Origin: Iris pallida | Lineage: Eukaryota > Streptophyta > Magnoliopsida > Asparagales > Iridaceae | Assembly: GCA_029216955.1 (NCBI GenBank) | Contig: JANAVB010005597.1 | Location: 48,586,703 to 48,650,702, forward strand | Direction: 5' to 3' | DNA length: 64,000 bases | Part shown: positions 14,762 through 27,401 of the stretch, piece after piece | Layout: each line of letters opens with the position of its first letter | How positions within the stretch are numbered: position 1 is the first letter of the stretch | Notes under the pieces: model-generated | Told to the model about the DNA's origin: nothing | Databases searched by the model: none | Seen by the model: only the letters and a program-made list of their open reading frames with translations | Translations under genes and position numbers: made by a program

Positions 14762-17700
14762 TGTAGCCCCCCTTTCCGAAAATTTTAAAATATTTTATTT
14801 ATTTTTGATTAATTTAAATAGTGATTATTAGATTTTATAATAATTAAATAGTTAATTTTTGGTTATTATATTTTGTTACATTATATTTTAAGTACATGAT
14901 TAATAATGAGAACTAATATTAAAGATGTATTTAGTAAGTAGATATTTAGTATAGTAATAGATGTGAAAATATTATCTTATTAAGATAAGTAATATTTATT
15001 GTAGTGTATAGATAATGATGAAGTACTATAGCTAGAATACACACACAGAAGTAGAATGTTGGAAGAAATCGTGTGTTTATGATAGTTATAATTAATTATT
15101 CGAAATTATATTCGAGCGTTAGCTATAAGTTTGTCGAGCACTAGCTATTAGAATGCAATAAGTCCAGGCCCCAGCTCCATCAGCCGAGCCCAACACCTAC
15201 ACTCGGCCTGGCCCAGCAGGCCCTAAGCCACAGGCTGAGCCCTTAGACCCAAACCGAGTAATTCCTTCCCCATGCGAGCTTTACTCAGACCCCCACGCAA
15301 GTGCTAACCAAACAGTCCCCGAGCCCATATTCTCTGCCGAACGAAACCTGACCTTCCCCGCTCGGTTGCGTTGGACATATATATATATTAAGAGTAGACG
15401 ATTATATATTGAGAGTAGACAGAGGGATTCTCCAAAACCCTAACCCCACGCTGCCGCTACCCCCAGCGCGCACCCTCGGCCGCGCGCGCTCCAGCCGGAG
15501 GAGCGTCATCGGCGACTGAAGTGAGCACCGATCCCCGCGTTGTAAGCGCTCTGTCGAACCGACGGGCTGCTTTTCGTCATCCGAGAACAGGGCAAGCCAT
15601 GGGTCAGATCTTCCCTGACGCGTTGCCTCTCCACCGCGCGGGTGCTCTCTCGACGCCGTACCTGGCGCCTCGTCGGACGATAGTTGAGCCGCCACGAGCG
15701 GACTTCTCTTGTTCTGGAGCTGCGCGTACAGTGCCGTCGTCATGTCGCCAGACCCGGACATGCTGGGCCGCCCCTCCCGACGTCAGCCTCTGGGCGCCGC
15801 TCCGACGTTTCCGTCCAACGTGCGCCCGCCACCAGAGTTCGCCCAACCTTTCGCCTCCGCCGTTCCCGTTGTCTCAGCCGGCATCGCCTCCCTTCGTCGA
15901 CCCGTCATCGGCATCTCGCCGCCACTGTAAGCCCCTTGCCTCTATAATTCGATTTCGAGGAAGAGAGAGAGCAGCCGCTCACTCTCTTTCCCCTAAGTTG
16001 GGAAGACCTTTCCCCTCTTCATTAATTGGATGGATGAGGATGAGCAGAGCAGCTCTTTATTGGGGAGGGGTTATCTTCCTCTTTTTGATAGAAAATTAAT
16101 TGCTTAGTGAGTGAAGCAATAGCTTCATAGACCCTCTTTTATGTTTGAGAAATTTAGAATGGTGGGTCTTTGACCAACAGTAGTGGTACCCCTCTTTTGG
16201 CTTGGCAGCAACTGATACAGGGTTTAAATTGATATTTTATATGAAAGACTTTGGATTTAGTGGTGATAATCTTTGGGTTTCAATGCAAGTCTATGATTAA
16301 TTTTGGGTTTTAATGAATTTAGGGTTAAGTTTTGTTGTTTATACTCCTTGTTTGTTAATAACAGTAAGTTACTTGATGAGTTTTTGGGTTATTAAATGTT
16401 TTTATCATTATTATTAATTTGGGCTTTGGACTTCTAGGACTAGAGTAATAAAGTAGAGAGATTATATGTGCATACAATTTATACGTAGATGTACTCCTGT
16501 TATACTAGCTCTTTTTGGGCTTCGTCACCTTGGGCTGGGTTCTACTAGATTCAATCTATTGGATTAGTTAATTGGTTTATTTTAGGTATATAGTTAATTA
16601 CTATATTTTATGGTTTCATGGATTTTAATTTGGGCTTTAGTTACATTGAGGCTTCACCATTAGTTTTACCAAAATATTTTAGTACTTATTTTTAAACCCT
16701 TGTTATAGTATTCTCCTAATTAATTAAACTGTAGATTTTATCCAAACTATTATGATAATAATTTCTATGGTTTTGATATAAAATAATCTTTCTTGATTTT
16801 CAAGTAATTGTTTAAAATATCGTGACTATTAATATCAAAATTATCTTCTAAAAACGACTTATAGATAATTTTCTTAAATAAATATATTTTCCTTAATTGG
16901 AATTTCTTTTAGATTGATCTTGATCATAACTAGTCATATTTTGCACGATTTTGTCTACTTAATAATCGACCCCAGGCTAAACAGGCCATTCTGGACTCAA
17001 CAGGCGATTTTGTGTACGACCCGCCGGAATCCAACTCTGAACATACGGTTGGGTTCGTATCGGAAAACTGGATCCGTAGACATGTAGTTTGACGACTTTA
17101 GAGACCATTGAATCTGGCACGCTTTTCGGTGCAAAGCGGGTCCAACGACGGACATCGTTTTTGCCCGAAATTACCGTTTTGCCCCTGTGTCCAGAATTGG
17201 ACTTAAGGACAGGCAATCCTAGCTAATTTGACTATTCTGAGAATGTTGGTACTATTTATTTCAGCATCCGGAGACTTCTATATGTGTTGATTGATTGTAG
17301 CTCATTGAGTGGTATGGTATTTTGGTTTCTCCAGCTAAGGACCTCAGGCAAGTGCACTTTCTGATTGTTTTCCGATTCATAGTAGTATTTTCATTTCATG
17401 TCTATACATATATCTTGCTGCTTGTTGACACGCTCGTCACACGGAGTAGTCGGAAGGGGAAATATCTTAGTAAACATGTGGACTACCCAGAACTATCCTA
17501 TTGTCTCTCGTGAATGCTAGCCGCTGTGCACGACACGTGCAGTGTACCTTATTTACCCCCTAGCCGTCCACATGTTGAAACGGATATTTTACACCACCTA
17601 GATAGATGTCTTTTATTAGTTTTTCCTTGTTTACTTCGCTATCGTGCTATGTCATCAGTTTTCTTACTAGCTTTCATATTCCATATGTTATTTTCATGTC

Positions 17701-18060
17701 TTGTTAATTCTATTGTGTTTTGTATTACCGTCGGTTTGTGTACTTGTTCCAATCCTGACTAGATAACCAATATTTTCAGGTTTAGCCGCGATCATTCTTA
17801 GCACTGGGAGACTTGGGTATGCTGAAGACGACCTAGAAATAGAAAACAGTTGTATCATTTTCATTAATTGTAAAGTCTTATATTTCCTTAAATTTTAAAT
17901 ATTGTAAATGTTGTAATAAATTAGAAATGTGAATGAGCAGCAAATGTTTATTTTTGAGCATTTATTTTCTTGCGGGCTTGACAGCGTTCTACCGCCGACT
18001 CTGCGGCGTAGGCTGGCTTGGACACGTCTCGTATCCGAAAACCGGGTACGGGTCGTGACA
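14762..18060 (+). repeat. Element C 5' LTR (complete)
   Basis: TGTAGCCCCCC to GGGTCGTGACA, 3299 bp. It keeps a segment (15026-16064) missing from the 3' LTR. That segment has the TATA tract and a GC-rich transcribed leader (15420-15960). A 192-codon frame at 15521-16099 lies in this leader and overlaps open frames on the other strand; I do not regard it as a gene. The stretch 16100-17940 is AT-rich and non-coding. Confidence 0.93.
15377..15443 (+). promoter_or_regulatory. Element C LTR promoter: TATA tract and telo-box
   Basis: TATATATATATATTA at 15377-15390 is followed about 45 bp later by AAACCCTAA (15435-15443), a telo-box often found just downstream of plant transcription starts. Transcription probably starts near 15410-15425. 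The 3' LTR of C has lost this promoter. Confidence 0.55.
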
Positions 18061-19948
18061 AGTTTTTGTGGTGGCCCATGCAGGTCAGTTTTCGTAAAAG
18101 ATTGCGAACTCGTGATGGTACGTTAGTCGTACTATTGCGAGCCTGCGCCCAAGAAATGCTCATTCACAATTAGGATTAAAATAATTTAAGATAGTGACTA
18201 GGACTAGGAGTCCCTTGTTCATATTGACTGTTGGGTAGTTAAGGTTATTAGATAGGCCATGCAATTTAGATAGCTTGCTAGATCTCTATAGGTACACTGA
18301 TACTTTTGATATGACAATGTGATCCGATGTGAATATACCATTCACTTGGTAAGTTAGGCTTACCTATAAATTAAGGCTTGATTTTGATAAATTGTTCAAT
18401 TTCCTTTACTCTATTAGATATAAACATCACTTCATGAGTTAGAATTGCCTGTTTTAAATTCTATGTTGCGGTAAGGAATTAGTTTAAATTTTCTGATTCT
18501 GTTATTTGCATACAAATCTTGAGGTAGATTGATTCAAGATTTTTCCTCAACCATTGAAATGTATGTGAGATAGATACTAGAATGTTTGTATTGCATTCGT
18601 CCTTAGATATTTTCTTCATATTTTATTTTAAGTATTGTGACTGATAGGACAAGAACCTACACTTTATTCCTAGTCAACTTGTTTGAATCTCTAGAAGCCA
18701 TTAAATCTCACGGTTATAGTTAGAGAAATATTAGCTAACCCATAAAGTTTAGACAGCATCGCACTGTCGTCAATTATTTGAGAGTGGAGAATGTGGGTTC
18801 ACTGCAGCCAGCAGCGCACTGGCGAGGCACAACCCATGGAATTGAATTCTTTTCAAAGAACTGTAGGTTATGGATCATTGCAAAAACTATGTCCTAGTTG
18901 ACCCCCTTAGATCTTAAGATACCCTCGTGTCAATGTAAGATAGAGAGGGCGAGACATAATTCCCGGTGAAATGATTCCAGACGTGATTTCAAGTTTGAGA
19001 TACTATAGAGGGAAGGAAAGTACAATGTGTGTCCCATAAGACCCAAAGCCAAAACTAGTGAAAGTTCTGCCAGTTGAATAGCGTGTCTCCCAACCTAGCA
19101 ACCCGAAGTTCTTGTGATTTATTAACAAGGAATTAACTGACACTAATAGGTTTACTTAGAATATAGAATTCAGAAGTCCATAACCTATTAGTCGACCAAG
19201 GCCTTATGGATAGAAGATAGTAGATTGCCTGTATAGGTAAGAGCACCATTTACGGTTTTGATCTTTCCCAAAACCCAAACTACTTATCCCTCCTTTTAGA
19301 AATCTCGCATATTTATATGTTGACTATCTTGACCAACGCTAAAATTACAACCTAGTTTTGCAAGCTTGCCCTTTATCGAGCTTGATTCTAGACATATGTT
19401 TATTGGGGACGCCCGCTAACATATTGTCTAATCAAAATCATTGTATTACGGTCTGATCAACCATGATGCATTTGGTTCGCCCTTCATTTAATTATACTAC
19501 GTGGAATGAGGTATAGATGTATCTAGGATCTCATCCGCGATTGCTTTGACAATCCCTCTTGAAATAATACCTTCGCCTTTGAATCACGTAATCGTACTCG
19601 GTGACCCCTCTCTTGAACTCCCTATTTGTTTTGTCTTTCACTGATTTAGAAAGACAAAAGCTCGTAATTGATAGGCAGATACAGAGTATTCCCATGGTTA
19701 TGATAGTTGTATATGCAAGTGTAGCTACCATCGGCCAGCCCTGTGACAGAAACCTTGCCACCATATCCTAGCCTCTAAGGTGGGTAGAAGTCCTCGGAGT
19801 TACGGAGTTACAAAATGACAAGAAGGAGGATACAACTATTCTTGAGAAATTAAGTTTGAGGAGATTAAGGAATACTAGACTTTGAATTTTAAGAAATAGT
19901 TATGAATTTGAATTTCGATGACGAAATTATTTTTAAGGTGGGTAGATT
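18061..19948 (+). other. Element C internal region, non-coding
   Basis: Opens with the tRNA-Ile primer site TGGTGGCCCATGCAGGTC at 18069-18086, eight bases after the LTR. It closes with TTTCGATGACGAAAT (19913-19927) and the purine-rich AAGGTGGGTAGAT against the 3' LTR. About 1.8 kb between them has no retroviral domain in any frame. A 77-codon antisense frame (19531-19764) has one hydrophobic stretch but no recognisable family. Confidence 0.85.
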
Positions 19949-20212
19949 TGTAGCCCCCCTTCCCGAAAATTTTAAAATATTTTATTTATTTTTGATTAAT
20001 TTAAATAGTGATTATTAGATTTTATAATAATTAAATAGTTAATTTTTGGTTATTGTATTTTGTTACATTATATTTTAAGTACATGATTAATAATGAGAAC
20101 TAATATTAAAGATGTATTTAGTAAGTAGATATTTAGTATAGTAATAGATGTGAAAATATTATCTTATTAAGATAAGTAATATTTATTATAGTGTATAGAT
20201 AATGAGGAAGTA
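19949..20212 (+). repeat. Element C 3' LTR, segment 1
   Basis: Colinear with 14762-15025 with about four substitutions. It stops abruptly at 20212, where a deletion removed the next ~1.04 kb of C and the first ~359 bp of the D LTR. Confidence 0.92.
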
Positions 20213-23200
20213 TCCACATAGGGATTCCTAACCTACATGGTCGGCCACCTTATCCACATAGCGATTCCCCCATTATAAATATCCTCCTAGTTTTTAGGGC
20301 TAGCCTCCCTCCTTAGAAGAATAGCTCAAGTTTAGGAAGAAGGTGAGTTCCATCTTTCAAAAATCATAAGAAATCCAATTTAATTCCTTTTTCCTTCAAA
20401 CCAATTCCATTAGAACCTAAATTCCTTCCTCTTGCTGCTGGAATTTATTATATTGCAGGAAGAACCAATTTGGGACACTTTGTGGCTTGAGGAGCTCATT
20501 GCTTTTGGAGGCTTTTCCACCAATTGTGAATCAATAGGTAAATCCTTCATTAGTCCATTAAATTTCTGTCCAAATCCATTTTAGAAAAGCCCTAGCCCTA
20601 CCCCTACTGTAGGATAGCTTAAACCTAGGTTTTGGATTCGTTTCGTGTCCGTATCGGACACGTATCGACCTTGTATTCTAGGTGTTCGACCAAATGCCTC
20701 TGAGAACTCGATTTTGTTGTTTTTAATTTCTGTTTGAATAGGTTTGTAGATCTAGGTGTGCTCTTCAATCTTCATGAAGGGACCATGGCCTTTTTGTGTC
20801 CGTGTCGGGTGCAAAATGGTCTGGACACGCGTGCGTGCATTGGGCTCGGGACTGTTCTATCCCCTGCTACTCGGGGTGCATTGCGCACAGTGTACACCAC
20901 TTGGACACGTGTAACTTGACACCTGGGTGCGGGCAGTGTCTGACACGAGGCCCCCGAAGTTTTGCGGGTCCTCGTGTCGTGTCGGACACGTATTTGCGTG
21001 TGCACGTGCATTTCACTGTGTGGTTTAGTGCACAGGTTGTTGGTTCTGTTTAATTCGATTTTGAATGGTTCTAAATGTGTTTTTATTGATTATTAGATTC
21101 TAAATATTATGTTAAATCTCTGTTATGATAGGATTTGCAATTTGTTAGGATTTAAGGAGTTGTGGTTTCGAATTTGCAATGTGGTTTGTGAAATCCTGAT
21201 ACACATGTGACACAACACTTGTTCTTTACTGTTAAACCAATTATTCCATATCAATCTGTATTTTATTACTGTCTCATGATTTCCAAAGGTTAATGGCCTA
21301 TGACAAAATAATTTACCTGTTGAAATGTGTGTGGGATTGTATAGTTTGGTTTGAGTTCATGTGGGAGTTCAGTGCATTGACTGTTCAAGTAAACTATAGT
21401 GTTAGTTTCATTCCAGTTTATGATATCCCCTGTCACTTTAAGTTCTTGAATTTCTGAAATGTTAAGTCTGTGGTTAAAGAGGATGGGTTGGGATTTATCA
21501 TTCCAGTTGTTGCATTGGACTGTTGAAGTCCCTGTTTAGTACTGTCCATATGGGTAGTGTAGAATCTGGGAAATTATGAGGACCAAATTCCAGTTGGTGT
21601 AAACTATTAGATGTTTCCATTTCTGTGATGTGGGATAAGTCCAGATTTCCTCAATATGGGTTTAGCATTTGTTCACTGATTTTGTGAATTGTTTCACACA
21701 CAACTCTTAATTTTGTACTGTCACTTGTGTTACACCCTCATCCTCTTCTCACTGTTCTGGACACTCTATACACACACACAGGTTGTTTTCCCCTGATTAA
21801 ACCCTTACACACTTGTGGTCATTACTATACATTGACATTCCCTCTCCTTCACTGTTAATTCCCTGAATGTTGCACACACAGGCCACACTTGCTAACACTG
21901 CAAATTCCTGAGCATGCACACACTCCATTAATTCCTGTTACACACCCCTTCATTCTTATTTCTGTGCACATACTTTATTCCACACACACACACACAGACT
22001 TACTTGTTGCTGCCATGTTTTCCTGCACATTCCTAACTGTCATATTTGCCTACACACACACACACTAGTTTACATGCTTCTTCACCAAGTTAATTCCTGC
22101 TGTGTACATTTGACACATTTCACTATATTCCTGTGACACACTTCACACTAAGCTTCCTGTACACAGACACAACAGTACACCTTCACACTTGATTATTCCA
22201 GTTCATGTGAGGACTGTTCTTAGCACTGTTAGCTACTTTTCTACACACAAGTTCACACACCTACACATGTTTTCTTCCCATAGGTTTTCATGAGTATATT
22301 ATATGCCTATATGCATATGTGTAATGTATATGTGTGAGTGATATATCTATGTGTAGAATGCATAGTGTTTAGCCTAATGCCTAGTGTGGCTCATCTTGTG
22401 TATCTATATATAGTGTATATACATAGGTATTATGAATTCTTGAATGTTGTGTGTATAGCCTTGTTAGAGTCTAGTATAGCTTTATTAGACCTAGCTAGTG
22501 AGTTTAGCCTAGTTTAGACTTGGTGGACCTAGTTTGACTTCTAGAGTTGACCAAAGTTGACCAAGAGTTGACTTTGGCCTAGATTGACTTAGAATCATAT
22601 AGAATGCATAGTAGGACTCCATTTTGATATTCTGGACTTGTTGTGACTTGTGCTGTTCTGATTAGGAGCCAGACACCACTCCTTGGACAGTACGTTTCAT
22701 ACCGGACACTCAGTTACAGGCGAGTACATTCTCTGATCATTTCATATCCTGCTTAGAATTATTACCTGCAGTAGATTACTTTACTTGTACTGTCACGTTG
22801 GTCACACGGATTGGTACTATATGGATCTCTACATGCGATGTTATCCCCCTCGGGAGCATCGGGTACATTGTGCTTGTGCGTTTTACTTACATCATGTACT
22901 CCTGTGCTTCTATTTTTACATGTGCACTCCTGTGAATCTTGTACTCTCATGTTCACGGAGCCCCCATGTATACTATCATGTGCATCCTATATGGGCCCCC
23001 ATGTGATATCTTGTGTAATAACATAACCTGTATAGATCCTTGTGTATTGATTGGGGTACGGGGGAGTAGAATTGGGCATGTGAATAATACACCAGTAGTT
23101 TCTTATCAGAATCTCATCCTTAGTGTCTTACCAGAATCTCCTATGCCATTTATATGTCCATATTGTACTCTGACTCACTAGTCACTGCTAGTTCTCTATG

Positions 23201-23830
23201 TATAGTAGATATTTACATTACAGTTCTCTTCCTGTTTACATATCGCATTTCTTCCAGTACTTGTATCTTACTTTACTGCATGTTTATATTTTCTAACCTG
23301 CTATGAATTGTTGAGATGTACTGTGCTCGCTCCTGTCCTGACTGGACCTGTTGAAAATATTACAGAGGACGAGGAGGAGGCTTGCCTGGACACCTATTAT
23401 GGGGCAGCCCTTGATGACACCTATGAGCTGGACCCTCAGGAGGATCCAGCAGTAGCTGAGGACCTTCCCCCGACTGCCTAGATTAGATTTTAGGCTTTTA
23501 TCTATGTAGTTGGATCATGTTCTAGTTAGACTCTTATTCTGGAGATGAGTTTTGTATATATTCTTTTATATGAGACTTGTACTGCTGGGATTATCTTAGA
23601 CTATGGTTTTATCTATTTCATTTCCTTGAGTTCTATTCATATCATGCTATATCTTCCTTAGTTGTGATTGAGTTTCTATTGCTATGTCACCCCCATTCGG
23701 GGAGTATAAACTGTTTAGATATTATATTGCTAGATGTTGTGACCTAGGACAGCGTTCTACCGCCGACTCTGCGACGTAGGCTGGACGTATTCACGTCTCG
23801 TGCCCTTACTCTAGGGTACGGGTCGTGACA
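20213..23830 (+). repeat. Element D 5' LTR (5'-truncated)
   Basis: From 20229 it is colinear with 29191-32801. The first ~359 bp are missing. Positions 20212-20228 are a 17-bp filler that copies sequence about 40 bp further into the LTR. TATAAATA at 20274-20281 is the likely LTR promoter. A block at 20645-21010 is packed with GACACG/CGTGTC. The region 21760-22270 is AC-rich. Frames inside recur in the 3' LTR and are not genes. Confidence 0.92.
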
Positions 23831-23839
23831 CGTTTTTAG

Positions 23840-23857
23840 TGGTGGCCCATGCAGGTC
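23840..23857 (+). promoter_or_regulatory. Element D primer binding site (tRNA-Ile type)
   Basis: TGGTGGCCCATGCAGGTC, nine bases after the 5' LTR, identical to A and C. It is complementary to a tRNA 3' end that I match from memory to plant tRNA-Ile(AAU). GCAG|GTCC within it could be a leader splice donor, with the acceptor TCTTCAG at 24072 just before the gag ATG. Confidence 0.75.
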
Positions 23858-24072
23858 CTAGACTAGAAGTGTAGTGGTACTCGAACTAGAGTATCGCTGC
23901 AGCCTGCTATAGGATATAGGATATTAATTTTAAGATACTCAATCACTTTAGGAAAATTCCTTTTATTGCCATCTAAATCCTTTTGTCTGTTTATCCTTTG
24001 AATTAAAATTGTCTGCCCTTGTTATTTTGCTTCTTTTTCAGAAATTGATACTCTTGTTTGTCTATCTTCAGG

Positions 24073-25320
24073 ATGGTAGAGACTCGTTCGCAGCGTGCCG
24101 TCCATGAGGATGCTATAGAGGGGACTGCTACCTCTCAGCCAGCACGGCGAGGCCAGGGGACTGCAGCTCTTGCCACCTCAGCTCGTATTGAGACTTCGAC
24201 AGCCGCAGCAGGGGACATGCATCCAGCGACTGGGAGGCAGGACCCGGTCTATCCAGAGGATCCTTTCCAGCCACCATCGCCTCCAGGACATGTGGACGCA
24301 GCTCAGATGTTCGTATATTTTCAGCAGTTCATGGACCGACAACAGGCTCGGCAGGACCGAGGCATGGAGTTGGCTGTCACGACAGCCGCAGCTTGACCCG
24401 TGGTGCAGCAGCAGAGGACACCAGGGATCGAGCAGTTTTAGAAGATGAGCCCCAGAGACTTCATGGGGACAGAGGGGATCCTATATGCCGACGAGTGGAT
24501 CGAGCATATGGAGGAGATCTTCCGCTTGGCCAGGATTCCGGCAGACCTTCAGATCGAGGCCGCAGCTAGCCGGATACGAGATCTCGCTCGCACCTGGTAT
24601 CAGTCGGACCCCAGGGTGGAGGGTACCAGGGTAGACTTGGGAGCAGTTCCGGGGCTTGTTCAAGAAGAAGTTCTTCCCGGATTCAGCAGTCAGAGCCTTG
24701 GAGACGCAGTTTGAGAGCTTGGTCCAGGGGAGCCTCTCAGTTGAGGAGTATGCGGGAGAGTTTGGCCGTCTCGGCAGGTTTGTTGAGGGTCTGAGCGAGA
24801 CGACGAAGGCCCAGAGGTTCCGGAAGGGTCTGGTCAAGGAGGTCAAGTCCCTGACCAAGGGGAACCGAGATGCTACATTTGAGGAGATTTTGACGGGGGC
24901 CCTGTTAGCTGAGGATGATCTTGAGCTTAGGCTCAAGAGAGGGAGAGGTAAGGGCAGTAGCAGCAGCGGAGGCCAGGCCAAGAGGCCTCATTTTTAGCAC
25001 CAGCAGCCCAGGCAGTTTCAGCCGCAGCCGATTCAGCAGAGGCCGGCTCATCAGCAGCAGTTCCAGCATCAGGCACCCAGGCAGACAGTCAGTTGCGCCT
25101 TCTGCAAGAAGCCAGGGCATGGATGGAATGAGTGCAGGAAGAGGCTCGGGAAGTGCCTTCTTTGGGAGCAGCAGATCACCAGATGAGGGAGTGCCGCATA
25201 GCACGAGCTGCCCAGGGAGGAGGAGCCAGAGCAGCAGCAGGCCAGCAGCGGGAACCAGCCCTGCCGACTCAGCAGCAGAGGTTCGTCCAGCACCAGCAGC
25301 AGGCCAGGGGAGGCCAGCAG
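24073..25320 (+). pseudogene. Element D gag
   Basis: The ATG at 24073 (MVETRSQ) directly follows a splice-acceptor-like TTCAG. The capsid part carries FMGTEGILYADEWIEHMEEI, resembling A gag (FKGTEGIIYADEWLDSIERL), then FKKKFFPDSAVRALETQFE. A first CCHC knuckle is readable near 25093-25130; the second is cut by a frameshift near 25155. Stops lie at 24394 (TGA), 24439 (TAG) and 24995 (TAG). Frames also shift near 24640. A Gln-rich linker follows (25030-25320). It would form the capsid and nucleocapsid of the virus-like particle; here it is non-functional. Confidence 0.88.
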
Positions 25321-27401
25321 GGGCGAGCTTTCGCCATGGCAGCAGAGGATGCGGAGGTCATCGGAGAGCTGATTGCAGGTTCGATTCTTCTCGACTCCAG
25401 TCCAGCTTTTGCATTGTTTGATTCCGGTTTTGTGATTAGACACGGTATCATAGCTGAATCGTTGCCTAGGACTTACAAGATCACGACCGGGGGTGGTATT
25501 ATCCTCGTGAGTGATGTTTGTAAGGGTCGGAGAGTAGTTCTGGGAGGCCGTGAGTTGGAGGTGAGCCTGCTCGTAATGCCATTGCCGAACTACGATATAG
25601 TACTAGGCATGGATTGGTTGAGCAGGCACCACGCCAGCATCGATTGCAGAGGGGGTAGAGTTCTGTTCAGAGCACCGGGGGAGCCAGAGTTCGAGTATTC
25701 CAGACGTCAGGCAGAGCAGAGCAGCGGAGTCTTCTGTGGAGTCTCGGTCGAGGAGCAGACGATTCCACACCCCTTGATAGCGGAGTACATAGATGTTTTC
25801 CCGGAGGAGTTGTCGGGACTGCCACCAGACAGTGACATAGAGTTCTCGATAGACTTGGTTTCAGGAGCGGAGCCCATTTCTCAGCATGTCTATCGGGTGA
25901 ACAACAGCGAGCTGGTGGAGCTGAAGAAGCAGGTGGATGAGCTACAGGACAAGGGCTTCATCCGCTCGAGTTCGTCGCCATGGGGTGCACCAGTGTTGTT
26001 TGTGCCGAAGAAGGATGGGTCAGTACGATGTGTATTGACTATAGGGCACTCAACAACCTCACGATCAAGAACAGATACCCACTGCCGCGGATCGACGATC
26101 TGTTTGACCAGTTGAGCGGAGCTCGGGTATTTTCCAAGATTGATCTGAGGTCGGGATATCACCAAGTGAAGGTGAAGGGGGAGGATATTCCCAAGACCGC
26201 TTTCAGGACGCGGTATGGACAGTTCGAGTTTTTGGTTATGCCGTTTGGGCTAACCAATGCACCAGCTGTGTTTATGAACCTTATGAACAAGGTGTTCCAT
26301 CAGTATCTGGATCAGTTTATAGTAGTGTTTATTGATGATATCTTGATCTATTCCAAGACTGAGGAGGAGCACGAGGAGCATTTGAGGATAGTGCTGGAGG
26401 TTCTCAGGAAGGAGCAGCTTTATGGAAAACTCTCCAAGTGTGAGTTTTTCTTGGACCGGGTGGATTTCTTGGGGCACGTGGTGACTGGAGATGGTATCTC
26501 AGTTGACCCCAAGAAGATTGTAGCAGTTGAGGCATGGGCAGTGCCGACTTCAGTTGCAGAGATCAGGAGCTTCCTGGGGCTGGCAGGATATTACCGGAGA
26601 TTTGTGCAGGATTTCTCCCGGGTTGCAGAGCCGTTGACACGGTTGACCCGGAAGGATGCTGAGTATGTTTGGTCAGAGGAGTGTCAGGCGGCTTTCGATG
26701 AGTTGAAGAAGCGGCTTACGACAGCTCCGATTCTGACGTTGCCTTCAGGATCAGGTGGATTCACTATTTATAGTGATGCTTCAGGGAAGGGGCTGGGTTG
26801 TGTGTTGCAGCAGCACGGAAAGGTAATTGCCTATGCTTCCAGGCAGTTACGTCCCCATGAGAAGAATTACCCTACCCACGACCTGGAGCTGGCAGCAGTG
26901 ATTTTTGCTTTGAAGCTGTGGAAGCATTATCTGTATGGTGAGCGGGTGGAGATCTTCACAGATCACAAGAGCCTAAAGTATGTGTTCACTCAGAAGGAGT
27001 TGAACATGAGACAGCGCAGATGGCTGGAGTTGATGAAGGATTTTGACATCCTTCTTCAGTACCACCCAGGGAAGGCCAACGTGGTTGCCGATGCCTTGAA
27101 CAGGTATCCGACAGCCATGTGTTTGACCATGGATCGGCATTTGCTTGCCGACTTGGAGAGCCTCGGGATTGAGGTGATCGTGCCGGGAGTACAGATGCAG
27201 CTATGGGGGATGCAGATTCAGTCAGACTTGATGGATAAGATCAAGGCGGCTCAGTTTCAGGATGTGGCTTTTCAGAGTATCAGAGAGCAGGTCAGTATGG
27301 GGGTGGGGGATCCTGAGTTCTCACCTGCAGAGGATGGTGCCCTGAGGCACGGTGCCAGGCTATGTATGCCTAGCGGGGAGCTCAGAGAGCAGATTTTGTA
27401 G
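25321..27401 (+). pseudogene. Element D pol: protease, reverse transcriptase, RNase H
   Basis: Protease: ALFDSG near 25420-25438 keeps the catalytic triad, but the residues that follow it in A (ASHSFIS region) are absent, an in-frame loss that should kill the enzyme. [17 protein letters not shown], a one-base deletion near 26029, then [21 protein letters not shown] and [11 protein letters not shown] near 26325-26350 (catalytic DD). RNase [56 protein letters not shown], then [10 protein letters not shown] leading to integrase. The frame stops at a TAG (27399-27401) where A has a sense codon. Lower-damage copy than A in this part. Confidence 0.9.

Noticed and set aside
15521..16099. 192-codon plus-strand frame, GC-rich
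   Set aside because: Lies in the transcribed leader of the C LTR, overlaps open frames on both strands as expected of high GC, and has no recognisable domain.
19531..19764. 77-codon antisense frame with a hydrophobic segment
   Set aside because: Single short frame in the non-coding interior of C. No homologue recognised and no promoter seen.
22785..23181. Small Cys-rich frames, repeated at 31756-32152
   Set aside because: Present twice only because they sit in the two D LTRs. No conserved domain, and E has them only as shadows.
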